Shown here: piece by piece, positions 49,601 to 61,952 of the stretch | Layout of the letters: each line of letters begins with the position of its first letter | Position numbering within the stretch: the first letter of the stretch is position 1 | DNA from: Ehretia macrophylla | Lineage: Eukaryota > Streptophyta > Magnoliopsida > Boraginales > Ehretiaceae | Assembly (NCBI GenBank): GCA_037974665.1 | Contig: CM075765.1 | Span: forward strand, 14,937,501-15,001,500 | Direction of reading: 5' to 3' | DNA length: 64,000 nucleotides | Notes under the pieces: model-generated | The model's database searches: none | What the model was told of the DNA's origin: nothing | The model's input: only the letters and a program-made list of their open reading frames with translations | Position numbers and translations under genes: made by a program

Positions 49601-52600
49601 ATCAAATATTCTAAGGATGTTTTTGCTTCCTAATTGGATGGATGGAACTCAATTTGTAATCCATTTTTGGCTTTTAACATCTATCTTTATTTACCCCAAT
49701 TATTATAATTTTGGTTTGCACCATGAAATTGTGTCATGAAATTTAATCTCGATATTGAACAAAATGAAAAAACCTTGCGGGTAGTCCCTATCCCTGATGG
49801 GGATTCCGTGATGGGGCAGGGAATGGAGGTAAAGGCGGCAAGAGCGGGCCGATTGGGGTTGCTTTTCGGAAGATATGGTGGGGTTGATGATAGGCACAAT
49901 TGTTAAATCCTCAATCACATTGGAAATTGAATTTTTTTTTTCTTGAATCATGAGCCATATGAATCGTAAATCATAATGATTCAGTACATTTTAGAAATTG
50001 AACATTAAAAGTAGACTGATTGAAAGGTCATCAAAAACAACATTATAACCAAGAGAAAAACCATCAACAATAGATTGATCCTATAAATAGGTCACTATGG
50101 TTTTGATTTTGCCAACTTCCTATTTTTGTTTTAGCAAGGTAGATGATTCATGTTTGGCTTTTTCATTATGGTTTACATAATTTTGTTATAGAAAAAAAGA
50201 GAAAACAAATGTGACCCGACATACTACGTAGAAGTGAATCGTATAGAATCATTGAATCATGCGATTTGTGATTTGGGTGCGATTCATGTAAATTTTGATA
50301 CTCATAGCTATTTGAATTGTTTTGCTCGAGTTGAACCGAACCAAATCGGACGATTTTGATAACTATGATGACAAGTATTTTGAGCCTTAACTGACCCTTC
50401 TAGCATTCCTAAAGATATTTTTCTCAATGGTCAGATGAATTTCCCAGCATAAAAGTGTAATAGTACTTTGGTATATTATCCTTCTCAAAGTATTTGATGT
50501 CTTAGGGTTCTTTCTTTTGGATTCTTCTTGTTTCTAATTTGGTAAGAGTTTAATTTGTTAGTTGCAAGTGACTTTTATTGTTTCTGATTTAGTTTAAAGT
50601 TGGAGAATATGTACCAGCTGTCCGTGCCCGGTGTTTTTGATAAGATAGCTCAAGTTTAGTTGTACTTATGTGTATTATTTTGTTATTCAGTTATAGTAAA
50701 CAGTTCATGCTTAGCTGTCATAGTTTGTTAGTCTAAATGATGCTGTGTACTAGTGATCCTATAAATAGATCACTCATATGTACTCAATCATTTTAAGCAA
50801 TAACAGAAATATTTCTGTCTTCTTTCTCTCTCTACTCTCTTCTTTCATGGTATCAAGAGCTTGGTGCTCTTGAGCCGCCATTAAAGCTCATTTTTTTTTT
50901 CGAAAACAAGCTTGGTCTCAAACAGTTTTCTCCATTGCCAGTGGTGCGATCTCATCACTGCAACTTCCGGCAGCTTCAACTAGCTGGAAAACTTACTTCT
51001 CTCTCAAGAACTTCAACCTAGGGTTTCTATTTTTCCATCCGCCATTAAAGCTGCTTCCACAAAGCTGATACAACTTCAAATTCACTATTTTCTCTCACGG
51101 CAGACTAGCCTTAAGCTTCAACTGAGCATAATTTTGAGTTCATTCTACATCTGGGGTTTCAAAATTTTATTCTCTCTATTCTTGAAGCTTCTTCTCTTGA
51201 TCTGCTATGGCTGCTACTTCATCAAACTCAACAGCATCTTCAACAATGGCTGCTGCTACCTCTACAGATCTTCTTCAAGGTCTACAACAATTCAAACAGA
51301 GTTTACATAATCTCATTCCAATCGAACTTGACAATACTAACTATGTATTGTGGAAAGTTCAACTGCAAGTTGCTCTTCAAGGCCACCAGCTGTTCGATCA
51401 TGTGTCTGGCCTAAATTCCTCACCTGCTCCACAAATCAAGAACTCAGAAGGTGTCTCTGTTGCTAATCCTGACTATTCCTCATGGCTGCTACTGGATCAA
51501 CAACTAAAGTCATGTCTTTATGCCTCCATGACTCCTTCAGTCTTGTCACAAGTTCTTCACTTACCTACTGCTGCTTCAATATGGGCTGCTTTGTCCTCTA
51601 GATTCAGTTCCCCCAACAGATCACACATCCATCAATTAAAAGAATAACTCCAAACTATCACTAAAGGCACTCAATCTATGCAGTCATACCTAGACAAGAT
51701 CAAATCTTCATCTGACAGTCTATCAGTAGCAGCAAAAATCACTCCAGAAGAGGATTTAGTGCTCTACACCCTAAAAGGTTTGCCATATGAATATGAATCT
51801 TTCAGAACTAATATTAAAACCAGACCTTTCGCTATAACTATGCAGGAACTTGGCAGTTTCCTCATATCTGAGGAACTTCATCAACAGAGAAAGAAACCTT
51901 CCACACAACGACCATCCTTACCTTCAGACCTACACACTGCCTTATACAGTAACACTAACAGTACACATCACTCTCATTCTAAAGGCAGAGGCAAAGGAAA
52001 TAGTAATAGAGGGGGTAAAGGGGGCCAAGGACAAAGAGGTCAGGGTAGAGGTATTCTAGGTCCATTTCCGTCCCAACCATTTTCTCATATGGTTTACTCT
52101 TATCCTTCACAATCTGCTCCCACTCCCCCTTTCAAGGTTCACTGTCAAATCTGTGGTAAACCTAACCACAATGCCCTAGAATGTTGGTATAGGAATGACT
52201 ACACTAAATACCCTCCTCCTCCATCTAACAAACAGACCCTAAATGCTCAAATAGGCCCTGTTAACACTCCTACACCCTACTGGTACTTAGATTCAGGAGC
52301 CAACACTCATGTAACTAATGATCTCAGTCAACTTCACCTCTCCTATCCTTACCATGGCTCAGACTCCGTTTCTGTTGGTAATGGTCAATCCCTACCCATT
52401 CACAACATTGGTGATGGTACTCTTCTAACTCCTTCTTCTTCTTTACTTTTGCATAATATACTCTATGTTCCGCAAATTACTTCTAATCTCTTATATGTTT
52501 ATCAACTCACTAGTGATAACAATTGCTCTATTATCTTTAATTATAAGGAGGTGGCTATTATGGTCAACACTACTCATCAAGTGAAGTTCAAGGCCCCTTG

Positions 52601-55600
52601 TAACAATGGTCTCTATGCTTTGCCTTCCAGTCTACCCACCTCAGCTCACATTCAAGCTCTTGTTTGCAATTCTGCAACATCTTCATGCTCTCAGAATCTT
52701 CTCTGGCACTATAGACTGGGCCATCCTGCTGGCAATATCTCTAAACTACTTTCTTCTATTCTTCATGTAAAATTGCCTAATAAGACTATTGAATGTGTTG
52801 CCTGCTTTGTTGCTAAAGCACATAGATTGCCTTTTCCTATTTCTAATTCTGTTAGTGAATTTCCATTTCAGCTTGTTCATTCTGACATATGGGGCCCTGC
52901 TCTCTTCCCATCATGTAAAGGCTATGAATACTATCTCATTTTCATTGATGATTTCTCTAGATTCTCTTGGATTTATCCCTTAAAGTTGAAATCAGATGCT
53001 TACAATGCTTACCTTAGTTTTCATGCTATGGTTTCTAATCAGTTTGGTGCCACAATTCAGACCTTAAGAACTGATAATGGCACTGAATACACTAGCAATA
53101 AGTTCCAACTCTTTCTACAAACTCTAGGCACTCAACATCAAACCATTTGCCCCTATACACCTGAGCAAAATGGCAGAGCAGAAAGAAAACATAGACATTT
53201 GATAGAAACTATTCTTGCTCTTTTAAATCAAGCTCATCTTCCTTCCTATCTGTGGTTAGAAGCCTTAGCTGTATCTAATTTCTTGATCAATAGACTTTAT
53301 ACACCTGTTTTACATCATCAATATCCATATCAACTTCTCTACTCTAAATTGCCAGACTATTCTTCTCTAAGAGTGTTTGGCTGTCTTTGTTACCCATGGC
53401 TTAAGCCTTACACTCAACACAAACTAGAGAATAGGTCTAAACCTTGCATTTTCTTAGGCTACTGCTTTAATACTAAGGGTTATAAGTGCTTTGACCCTGT
53501 CTCTTCTAAGATCTACATATCTAGGAATGTTCAGTTTGTTGAGGATGTGTTTCCATATCCATCCTTAACTTCTCAAACTTCTCAGTCATCTAGTCATTTA
53601 AGTTCACAGTTTGCACTTCTCTTTGCTCCTACTCCCATTCTGAGTAATCCCTCACAACTGGATCAGCCTATAGTTTCTAAATTACCATCTATACCTCCTG
53701 CTTCTACTCAGTCTACAGGTGAATCAACTATGTCTCCTACAGACAGTTCTTCTGCCACTCCCCATAGCTGCTCTCCTATACAGCACCTTGCGACTGAATC
53801 TAGCCCTCTTTCTAATCCTACTGAGTCATACTCTAGTTTTGCTACTGAGTCCCAATCTCCTAATGAGTCACATACTACTGCTGCTGTCTCACCTATTGAG
53901 TCTTCCCCTGACCACCTCACTCAACTAGCTCTTTAGTCTCTGCATCCCATGCTAACTAGGTAAAAAACAGGTTGCCTACCCCCACCTTTATACCAACTTC
54001 ATTCTCTCATAACTACCCTTACTACTACTGAACCACAGACTTATAAAGAGGCATCTAGATACAGCTGTTGGGTACAGGCCATGAGAGAGGAATTTGAGGC
54101 ACTACAAAAACAGAAGACTTGGGATTTGGTTCCTTTACCACCTAATAGACAACCTATAGGTTGTAAGTGGGTTTTCAAGATTAAAAAGCATGCAGATGGG
54201 ACTGTAGTCAGGTATAAGGCTAAACTAGTAGCTAAAGGATATCTTCAAGAACAGGGTGTGGACTATACTGAGACATTTAGTCCAGTTGTTAAACCTCAGA
54301 CTATTAGAGTGGTTATCAGTTTGGCTCTAAATAATCAATTGCCACTTAAGCAACTTGATGTTTCCAATGCCTTTCTTCGTGGGCACTTAGAGGAGTGTGT
54401 ATATATGCAGCAACCTCAGGGTTTCAAGGATTCTACCTATCCTACTCATGTCTGCAAGCTAAGGAAGTCCCTTTATGGACTCAAACAGGCCCCTAAAGCC
54501 TGGTACACTATGCTGACTACTTTTTTGCTTCACAAAGGGTTCATTCACAAGTCAGCTGCAACTCTTATCTTGGTTCTTATCTATGTTGATGGCCTTATAA
54601 TCACTAGCATTCATAGCTCAGTCATAGAATCCCTCATTTCTACCATGAGTCAACACTTTGTAATGAAGGATCTAGGCTCCTTGTCCTACTTTTTAGGTCT
54701 TGAAGTTCACAAAACACATAAATGTCTCACTCTTAATCAGACCAAATATGCTCATGATCTTCTTAAGAGAGCAGGACTTACAGATTGTAATGTTGTAGCT
54801 ACTCTTACAGTTTCTAAGTCCATAGACACTACTTCTCAGCCATATTCTAATCCTACATTGTTCAGAAGTCTTACTGGAGCTCTTCAATACCTTACAATGA
54901 CAAGGCCAGATATACAATATGCAATAAATTCCCTGTGTCAGCATCTGCATCACCCTAGCACTGTAGATTTTGCTGCTCTTAAAAGGACCTTAAGGTATAT
55001 CAAAGGGACTATCAATCAAGGTCTGTTATTTCATCCTGGGCCACTCCATCTTTATGGGTTTTCTGATTCTGATTGGGCAGCAAACATTCTTGACAGAAAG
55101 TCAACAACTGGATATTCTATCTACTTGGGCTCTAATCTAGTCTCTTGGACATCTAAGAAACAGGAAACAGATTCTAGGAGCTCCACTGAAGCAGAATACA
55201 TAGCCATGGCTCATGCTTCTGCTGAGCTCAAATGGCTTACTTATTTGCTTAAGGACTTGTCTATCCCTGTCTATCCCTGTTAAGCCACCTATATTGCACT
55301 GTGACAACACATCAGCTATTGCCCTAGGTAGTAATCCAGTTTATCATGCAAGAACTAAGCACATAGAAATTCATTATCATTTTGTTAGAGAATAGGTCAC
55401 ATCTAAAGCTTTGTAGCTATCCTACATTCCCACAACTGAACAAGTGGCAGATCTTTTCACCAAGGCACTTACAAAGGCCAAGTTTTCTTACCTGAAGTGC
55501 AAGCTTCCCCTAGTCTCTTCACCAGACTCAGCTTGAGGGGGCCTGATAAGATAGCTTAAGTTTAGTTGTACTTATGTGTATTTATTCTGTTATTCAATTA

Positions 55601-58600
55601 TAGTAAACAGTTCATGCTTAGCTGTCACGGTTCGTTACTGATGCTGTGTACTAGTGATCCTATAAATAGATCACTCATATGTACTCAATCATTTTAAGCA
55701 ATAACAGAAATATTTCTATCTTCTTTCTCTCTCTACTCTCTTCTTTCAGTTTTTTCTCTTCTGTTTTCCTTTTAGGGGTCCCAGGGCTGCCGGCCCTTGG
55801 CGGTAATGGAAGTTGGAAGAGTGTGGATAGTAAGAGGGGAGTTGAACTTTCTTCTCTTGGTGCAAAATGGTTGGAATCAAATATGACAGGATCAATATAG
55901 AATGAATAGTGATCTTGATTTCTGTCCTAACTTATATAGGATCTCTTGTAATTTAGTTCCCTTTTTGCCTTTTGTTTATACTTATCTTTTTTTTTCTCTC
56001 TATGCATAGTTCTTGGTGTAAGTTTATACATCTCTCTGGATCTGTGTATGGGTGGTGTGCTTACAAAATTTTCCAGTGTTATATCTTTTTTCTTGTATTA
56101 AGTCCTTGGATCTTTCGCTTTGATGTCCCCTAGGATAATAATGTTATAAAAACCTTCCATGATTTCTACATGTTCTACTTCTCAGTGATTGTCATCATGC
56201 AGGAAATATATTTCAAGCTTCAGATCTGAGCGGTCTGGGACATTGGGGTCCTCCCTTGATACAGTTGGTAAATCCATCAAATTCATTTTTATACTTATAA
56301 TCTACTATCTGTACAAAATACTTTTCTTACTACAGTGTTAGAACACAGAGTGCAACATTGTTATTTCATGAAGTATGACCTTGACTAGACTTGAGCACTA
56401 AATGTATAGAAAGTAGTTACCTTTTAGCTAAAAGGAAATTGTGGGCTGTATGTAATGTCTTTTTTTTTTTTTTTTTTAAAACCGGGCCAGGGGCGAAAGT
56501 GTGTCCACATAAGCTGTGATCACGTGTAATATCCCCATCTTTTTATTTTTTTGTTCATGTGTTCTTCTATTACGTTTAGCAGATGATAGATGTATCCCCA
56601 GTAAAGAAAAAGAAAATGTTTGACCAGAAATACACTTGTCTATCCTTATACTAACCTCCTTGATCACTTTTGCAGAATTAATTTGGAGATGTATCCTGCA
56701 GAAGCAATTTGAGAAAGTATTGGCTGTCATTCTTGGTTGCATGTCAGCTGCGATTCTTTTGGCAGAAGCAACCATGTTGCCTCGTGGAGTTGATTTATCT
56801 CTATTTTCTGTTCTTATAAAATCTGCAGGAAATCAAGAAGTTCTAGTCCAGGTAATGTAGTTCTAATACTGTTTCTCTTAAGAAACTGAGCAAAATTACT
56901 TTCAAAAAGAATTAGTAAGGCATCTACTTTGTTTAAGTCTTTGTTACTTTGCTCTGTACTTTGTTTGAATATGCCAAACAGTATTACATTTTAGCCTGGC
57001 TGTGAAGATGATCCTTTAAGGCATTGGGAAAAGAAAGACTATTCCTTGTGTGCATTAATAGTTTGCTTAATTAATTGGTTTGGCTTATTGGCATGTGGAA
57101 TTGAAGACGAGAAGCAAATTAGAATGCCAATTTATTCCTTTTCCCCTTTGCTCGAGGGGATTCATTTTTATATCTATGTTTGTGAAATGTATATTCTAGG
57201 TGGATGGGAGAATAATTCATTGTGTTGGATGATTGTTACTTCTTTTGATAGTTGTATACATTGAGTCAGTTAAAATATAGAACCTCTTACGGATCAAATC
57301 ACTTGTGTTGAAGAAATTCGTAATTTCCATTAAAACCAGCTTTCTCCTCTGAGATCGGGTCATATATGTACTCTCCTTTGTCCTGTACTAATCGCCATCT
57401 TTTTATCCTGTCTAGTTGATTACTTTCTAACATATTTTTTGCTTTGGTTTTTTTTATTTTTTTATGTTGACAATTGTTATCATAAGTATTTTATCTATTT
57501 ACATGCTGCTGTGGCTCCGAGCTCATCTAGATTATAGTATGCTGAAGAATGTACTCTGCCTTGTTTTATAGATGTCACTTGTCTTGATGTGCGTTTGTGT
57601 ACTGTATAGGTATGCACCAAGCTTGATCTTTTCATATTTTCTTATACTGTGATCTTTATTGAGTCTCTCTTTTTTGTAGGTGTTTGCTTTTGTTCCTCTG
57701 CTTTATATGTGCATCTGCACATACTATTCACTTTTCAAGGTTGGAATGCTAATGTTCTATTCTTTCACACCAAGACAAACAAGCTCAGTCAGTTTGCTAA
57801 TGATATGCTCGTAAGTTTTTTGTTTTAATTGATTATAGTAGATTAAGCATGATAATAAGATATATTTTCTGGATAAAAGATAAGTAACTCAATGTTTGAT
57901 TTTCCTGCCAGGATGGTTGCTCGGTATGCCCCTCCTATTTCGTACAATTTTCTTAATCTCATTAGTCTTGAGGGGAACAAGAAAACTATATTTGAGAAGG
58001 TGAGCTTCTCACATGATGTTAATTTCTCATTCTCCATTCCTTTGAGCACGAACCCAGATATTAAAGTGTTAATGCTATAATGTTGTACTATTATGTAGAA
58101 CAGGATGAAGTAAAAATGTTCGAGCTATCTATTTTTTGTTTTTTGTTCGAGCTAAACTCATCTTGGGGAATGAAGAAACTATATGTTTAGGAAATATTGC
58201 AGTTATCATGGCTGTATACGGATCACATAAGGACCTAATCTAGGCTCAGTCAAGTACTGCAGGATCTTAATATCAAATGACTGGAACGCTAATCTGAATC
58301 TGAGTCTAAATTTGTCTATCTCAATAGATCATTATTTGAACCAGATCTTGATCTATATATATATCTGACCTGTTCATGATAAAAGATACAAAATAGTTGT
58401 GTACAACCAATGATCTATTATAGTTGATATGACACTTAAATATGTTAAATTTTTTCTTTTGGCTCAGAATGTTATATGGATCTTGGATTTTTGTTTGCTT
58501 CAAGTAGAAAATCTAATCCACATGCAAAGTCGTTATGCTAGTTTTTTCCAAACGAGAGGCCTGGTAGCTAGGTTTATGATAATTGCAGATTGGCTGCAAT

Positions 58601-60191
58601 GTTTCCTTCATAAGATGATACATATTGTTTGGCAACAGTGTACGGGCTCTTCATTTCTACTTTGTAAATGGGTTGCACTCCTTGGTGCCTCTTATATAAT
58701 ATTTCTTTATCTATCAAAACAATTATGTATCTTTTGGCTCTTCAACTTTTAACATGTGAAGGCTTTATGATTGCAGAGAATGGGAAACATCGATACCGCT
58801 GTCCCTTTTTTCGGGAGGGGTTTTAACAAAATCTATCCTCTTATTATGGTTATATACACGCTGCTTGTTGCAAGCAATTTCTTTGACCGGGTCATCAAAT
58901 TTTTTGGGAACTGGAAGATATTTAAATTCCACACAGAGGAGGCAGATGATGTGGATGGTTTCGATCCATCGGGATTACTTATATTGCAAAAAGGTAAACC
59001 ATACATTGCATTGTTGCAGATCTTTTAAATGTCCACTTTGACTATCTAGTTGGTGAGACCCTTTATTTTTAATTTCAAATCGTTCTCTTGCTTCGATTTA
59101 TATTCAAGTTTTTCAATCTAAGGGTATCCTATATCATTCTGTTTAACATAGTTCTTTTTCTTTTCATAATGATTTCTTCATGAATTGAATCAAATGTTGA
59201 GATTAACAAAGAGAAACTGGACATTCAATTTAGGGAAAGTGGCTCTTAGAATTTTTCCCATGCTGAATTTAGTCTGTAACATGTCTTTGTGAAATTCATG
59301 TGTTGTCATCAATGCAGAACGAACTTGGCTTGAACAAGGGCGCAAAGTTGGTGAACATGTCCTCCCATTGGCAAGGAATTTTAATGATGTGAGCATGGAT
59401 CTAGAATCAGGCAGCAGTACCACAGTATGTGATCTTCCTTTGGCAATCACGCTCTGTTCTTTGTATTTTTCACCCAAAAGTATGTTTATTTGGATGAACT
59501 ACTCCGAGAGTGTATATGGCACTTGCCATCTATTTGAGTTGAAATTACAAGATGCATTGTGCATGGATCATGATTGGTAAATGTGAACTTAGAGCGGCTT
59601 CTACAATGTCTTGACTGGAACTTCTTGTGTGATATTTTGCCCTCTATAATCTCCTTCATTCCAGCTTCATTTTACCAAGTGTTTAGTTCCTAAACTGGAT
59701 GGTAAAATGTGCAGGACAGGAGTGCTGTTGAAATGAAGGCAAAAGCTGATTTAAGCAAGGAGGATTTGAAGGGAAGTTCATCAGCACCTTTGAAAGATAA
59801 GGTCCGTAATTATGCAGGGACCAAAGAAGCCATTACTAGCAAGTATGCTGCCATGAGAGAGCAGAGCAAACAAGCACCCACCACGAATCCAGCAGAAAAC
59901 ATGGCCTCAGCAAAGGTCTCGTTGCTTGATGCAGGGAGTTTGCAAAATAGTAACACCGGCACAGTTCAGTCTCGTTTAATCTCAAGATGGGCGTCAATGA
60001 AGGCTGGATTTCAAAATTTCAAGGCGAACATGGAAGCAACAAAGTTTATGCCTTTGCGCCAAGCTCAGGAGACCAACGCCTTGAGTCATGCATCCTCATC
60101 AGAATCCCTTGATGAAATATTTCAAAGATTGAAAAGGCCTGCGTCAGAACATAGGAATCGTGGTGATGATGATGATGGATTGGATATCTGA
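40629..60191 (+). CDS. LMBR1 domain-containing membrane protein, LMBD2 type
   Basis: Multi-pass membrane protein of the LMBR1/LMBD2 family; plant function is poorly known. Fourteen plus-strand exons: 40629-40796, 43487-43563, 44425-44583, 46307-46520, 47957-48043, 48134-48273, 48970-49050, 56203-56267, 56676-56851, 57680-57810, 57912-57999, 58777-58993, 59318-59424 and 59715-60191. Phase is kept throughout and the product is 728 aa, near the length of plant LMBD2-type proteins. Membrane segments are visible at residues 5-22, 33-53, 63-80 and 107-130, then around 143-165, 345-366, 390-410, 420-445 and 490-510. Between the first and second groups lies a long charged, partly coiled-coil loop (about 170-330) with [20 protein letters not shown]. 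The C-terminal tail has [18 protein letters not shown] (about 656-673) and a DDDD run. Intron 7 (49051-56202) holds a Copia element. No stop interrupts the coding exons. Confidence 0.93.
42607..42675. repeat. 27 bp tandem repeat in LMBD2-type intron 1
   Basis: Two perfect copies of a 27 bp unit beginning TTTGACTTTTTCGAAAAG, followed by a partial third copy. It lies in the first intron and has no obvious function. Confidence 0.8.
44246..44289. repeat. CTGTCT hexanucleotide microsatellite
   Basis: About seven perfect copies of CTGTCT in intron 2 of the LMBD2-type gene. Uninterrupted, so probably length-variable between individuals. Confidence 0.9.
49280..49900. other. G-rich hAT-like remnant in intron 7
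   Basis: Two G-rich zones (49280-49470 and 49775-49885) of the type GGGGATGGCAACAG and GGGGATTCCGTGATGGGG lie within an otherwise AT-rich intron. GGGATGGCAA-type subterminal sequence recalls hAT (Ac/Ds-like) non-autonomous elements. I found no clear terminal inverted repeats or 8 bp duplication, so this is only a suggestion. The open frames here are low-complexity artefacts. Confidence 0.3.
50638..50847 (+). repeat. 5' LTR of intron 7 Copia element
   Basis: 210 bp, from TGATAAGATAGCTCAAG to CTCTCTTCTTTCA. It includes a TATAAATAG promoter-like motif (50760-50768) about 80 bp before its end. Confidence 0.93.
50848..50865 (+). other. primer-binding site
   Basis: TGGTATCAAGAGC starts immediately after the 5' LTR. 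TGGTATCAGAGC-type sites complementary to the 3' end of initiator tRNA-Met are standard in plant Copia elements; this one has one extra A relative to that form. Confidence 0.8.
51207..55536 (+). pseudogene. Copia gag-pol, broken by stops and a frameshift
   Basis: Order gag, protease, integrase, reverse transcriptase, RNase H, typical of Copia. Gag (51207-52200) has [19 protein letters not shown] and a zinc knuckle [14 protein letters not shown] (CX2CX4HX4C). Protease shows [11 protein letters not shown]. Integrase has a His-His-Cys-Cys head (HYRLGH, CVAC), [15 protein letters not shown] and [11 protein letters not shown], giving the D,D,E set. RT (from 54081) has [15 protein letters not shown] and [14 protein letters not shown], but its catalytic YVDD is YVDG (54582-54593). 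RNase H shows [16 protein letters not shown] and STEAEY. Breaks are in-frame stops at 51648-51650, 53934-53936 and 53961-53963, a frameshift from the tandem CTATCCCTGT at 55261-55280, and further stops near 55393 and 55414. It cannot make a full polyprotein. Confidence 0.93.
55544..55748 (+). repeat. 3' LTR of intron 7 Copia element
   Basis: 205 bp, from TGATAAGATAGCTTAAG to CTCTCTTCTTTCA, preceded by the purine-rich TTGAGGGGGCC (polypurine tract). The main difference from the 5' LTR is a short deletion near the middle (TTAGTCTAAATGATG against TTACTGATG). Confidence 0.93.
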
Positions 60192-61726
60192 GTTTCAGGT
60201 CCTAGCAGAAAAGGTTCGTTTGATTGGATGAAATAGCTGTTCTCAATGTTGTAAAATAGGGGGAGATTGAGCAAGCCAGTTGTACAGTTCTCCCAGAAGG
60301 GGTTCATACCAGGTTTTCACCCATTTTTTGGAAATTGGCTTCTCATTCAATTAAAGCATGCATCTCGAAAGGAAAGAAGCAGAAAAAAATATCGTGATGT
60401 ACGATTTCTGACAGCTAACTGGAAAACTTGGGAAAGCAGAGTCCGAGTCCAAGTATGTTCCAGAATATGTTTGCAATTCATGTAGTATACGAGTCAGTTG
60501 AGGATATGTATAATTGATTAGACTTGTAACATTGCTTTAGTTGGGTCTCTTGATGTTTCGAAAGAAAAAAAAAGTTGATTATAGAAGGTATCATCACTGC
60601 TACTAATTGGAAAATTGCTATATATCTTCAAAACATGTTACTTTCCTGGGATGTGTACTAAAAAATTGATTCCAGCATATACTGAATGGCTCTTATTATG
60701 TTACCCAGTTTTACATAGCCTATATGAACAACTAATTTTCCAGAACAAGTCTCCTCTCTGTTCTTTCATTCCATAGTCTTTAAGTCGTGGAAGGGGATTT
60801 GGATCTTCTCATGATGTTGTAACGTTAAAGGGGAGATGATCCAGCGTTATTGAATTGATGATACAATTATAATGAAATAATTTTAGTAGCTCATCACAGT
60901 TGGATTTTTCTTATATAACATTATGAGAGAATTCAAGTCCCGGAGACTTCTGAATTGTTAGCCTTCGGGTGAAGGTGCTGCACTTTTTGTCTACATTTTG
61001 ATAAAATCTCTGCTCATTCAAAGCCGCAATGGTACCGGAAATTACATCTTAAATCAATATTATGCTATTTAGAGATTAATAAGATGTCACCCTGAGGTAA
61101 TCATGCTCCTTGTTGCTATCTTCTAGATATCCCTTTGGCTTTTATTTATTTATTTATTCAAAAATATCTAAAGTTGTACAATATAATTAGCAAAATTTGA
61201 GTTCACAATCATTGAACCAAAACCCCAGTGACATATATCCCTTTGCCTTTGATGTATGTGTATCCTTGCTTGCAAATAGGATACATATTTACTGAACGCG
61301 GTTCAAAGTGACCCCGTCATCGAAGTCACAAGTGGTACTTTTTTCTTTCCTACACTTCCTTTTCTTTTCCAGGAAAAGACTTCCAGGTCCACACTTCTTT
61401 TTATCTTAGACCAAAATAGGTAATGTATTATTTTCCCTTCCCAAGTCTCCCTTAGACTTGACGGTGTCAATTAATTTCAACAAATCAGGAGTATTACACT
61501 CATTATACATAAATAACAAAACCAAAAAAAAAAAAAACCAATGCATATGTGGACTCGGATCTTAGGTTTTTTGTTTTTTGATATTTATGGGAAAGGTTTC
61601 GTATAACATAACTAACAAGACGGATATTAGATTAAGATGTAATCAATAGAAAAAAAAACAAACGCCCTCTATCCTTCACCATCCTCACCAAAATGAAGGC
61701 CCGAATAGGTCATTTCTTCATTAAAG
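60192..61726. other. 3' UTR of LMBD2-type gene, then intergenic DNA
   Basis: The first few hundred bases after the TGA at 60189-60191 are probably 3' UTR. No further conserved frame is present. A TTTA/ATTT repeat lies near 61141-61158. Confidence 0.5.
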
Positions 61727-61739
61727 AATGGTAGGCATT

Positions 61740-61848
61740 AACCATGAGCTGTGGTCCAGATTTTGCGACTAAGGACATCTTCGAACCCGGGAATTAGTCT
61801 CATTCCTTCAAATATGGGACACCTCGTGGTTTTAATCCAAAAAAAAAA
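61740..61848 (+). mobile_element. short SINE with 13 bp target duplication
   Basis: AATGGTAGGCATT occurs at 61727-61739 and again at 61849-61861, the second copy directly after an A run. The roughly 109 bp body contains CTTCGAACCCGG, which fits a pol III B box (GWTCRANNC), about 50 bp from its 5' end. This supports a small tRNA-derived SINE, although the A box is not clear. Unrelated in sequence to the SINE at 17824 and 21219. Confidence 0.65.
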
Positions 61849-61952
61849 AATGGTAGGCATTTAATATAAATCTTTGTGATTGATTTTTTCTTTGCTATGA
61901 TCTATAATTTTGTGCCATGAGATTCTCGAACCTGGTCCAATCGCAATATTGA

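Larger units (their letters stand above)
50638..55748 (+). mobile_element. complete but inactive Ty1/Copia element in intron 7
   Basis: A 5111 bp element with two LTRs (50638-50847 and 55544-55748), each TG...CA, and exact GTTTT target duplications at 50633-50637 and 55749-55753. A primer-binding site follows the 5' LTR, a purine-rich tract precedes the 3' LTR, and one gag-pol region lies between. The LTRs differ by about eight substitutions and a few small indels over some 205 bp by eye, so the insertion is neither brand new nor ancient. It lies in the same orientation as the host LMBD2-type gene, within intron 7. Short LTRs and the gag type suggest the Ale/Retrofit lineage, held loosely. 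Confidence 0.95.

Noticed and set aside
59368-59580. Extension of LMBD2-type exon 13 beyond the donor
   Set aside because: The frame runs on to 59580, but GTATGT at 59425 is a good donor and exon 14 restores the family C-terminus in phase.
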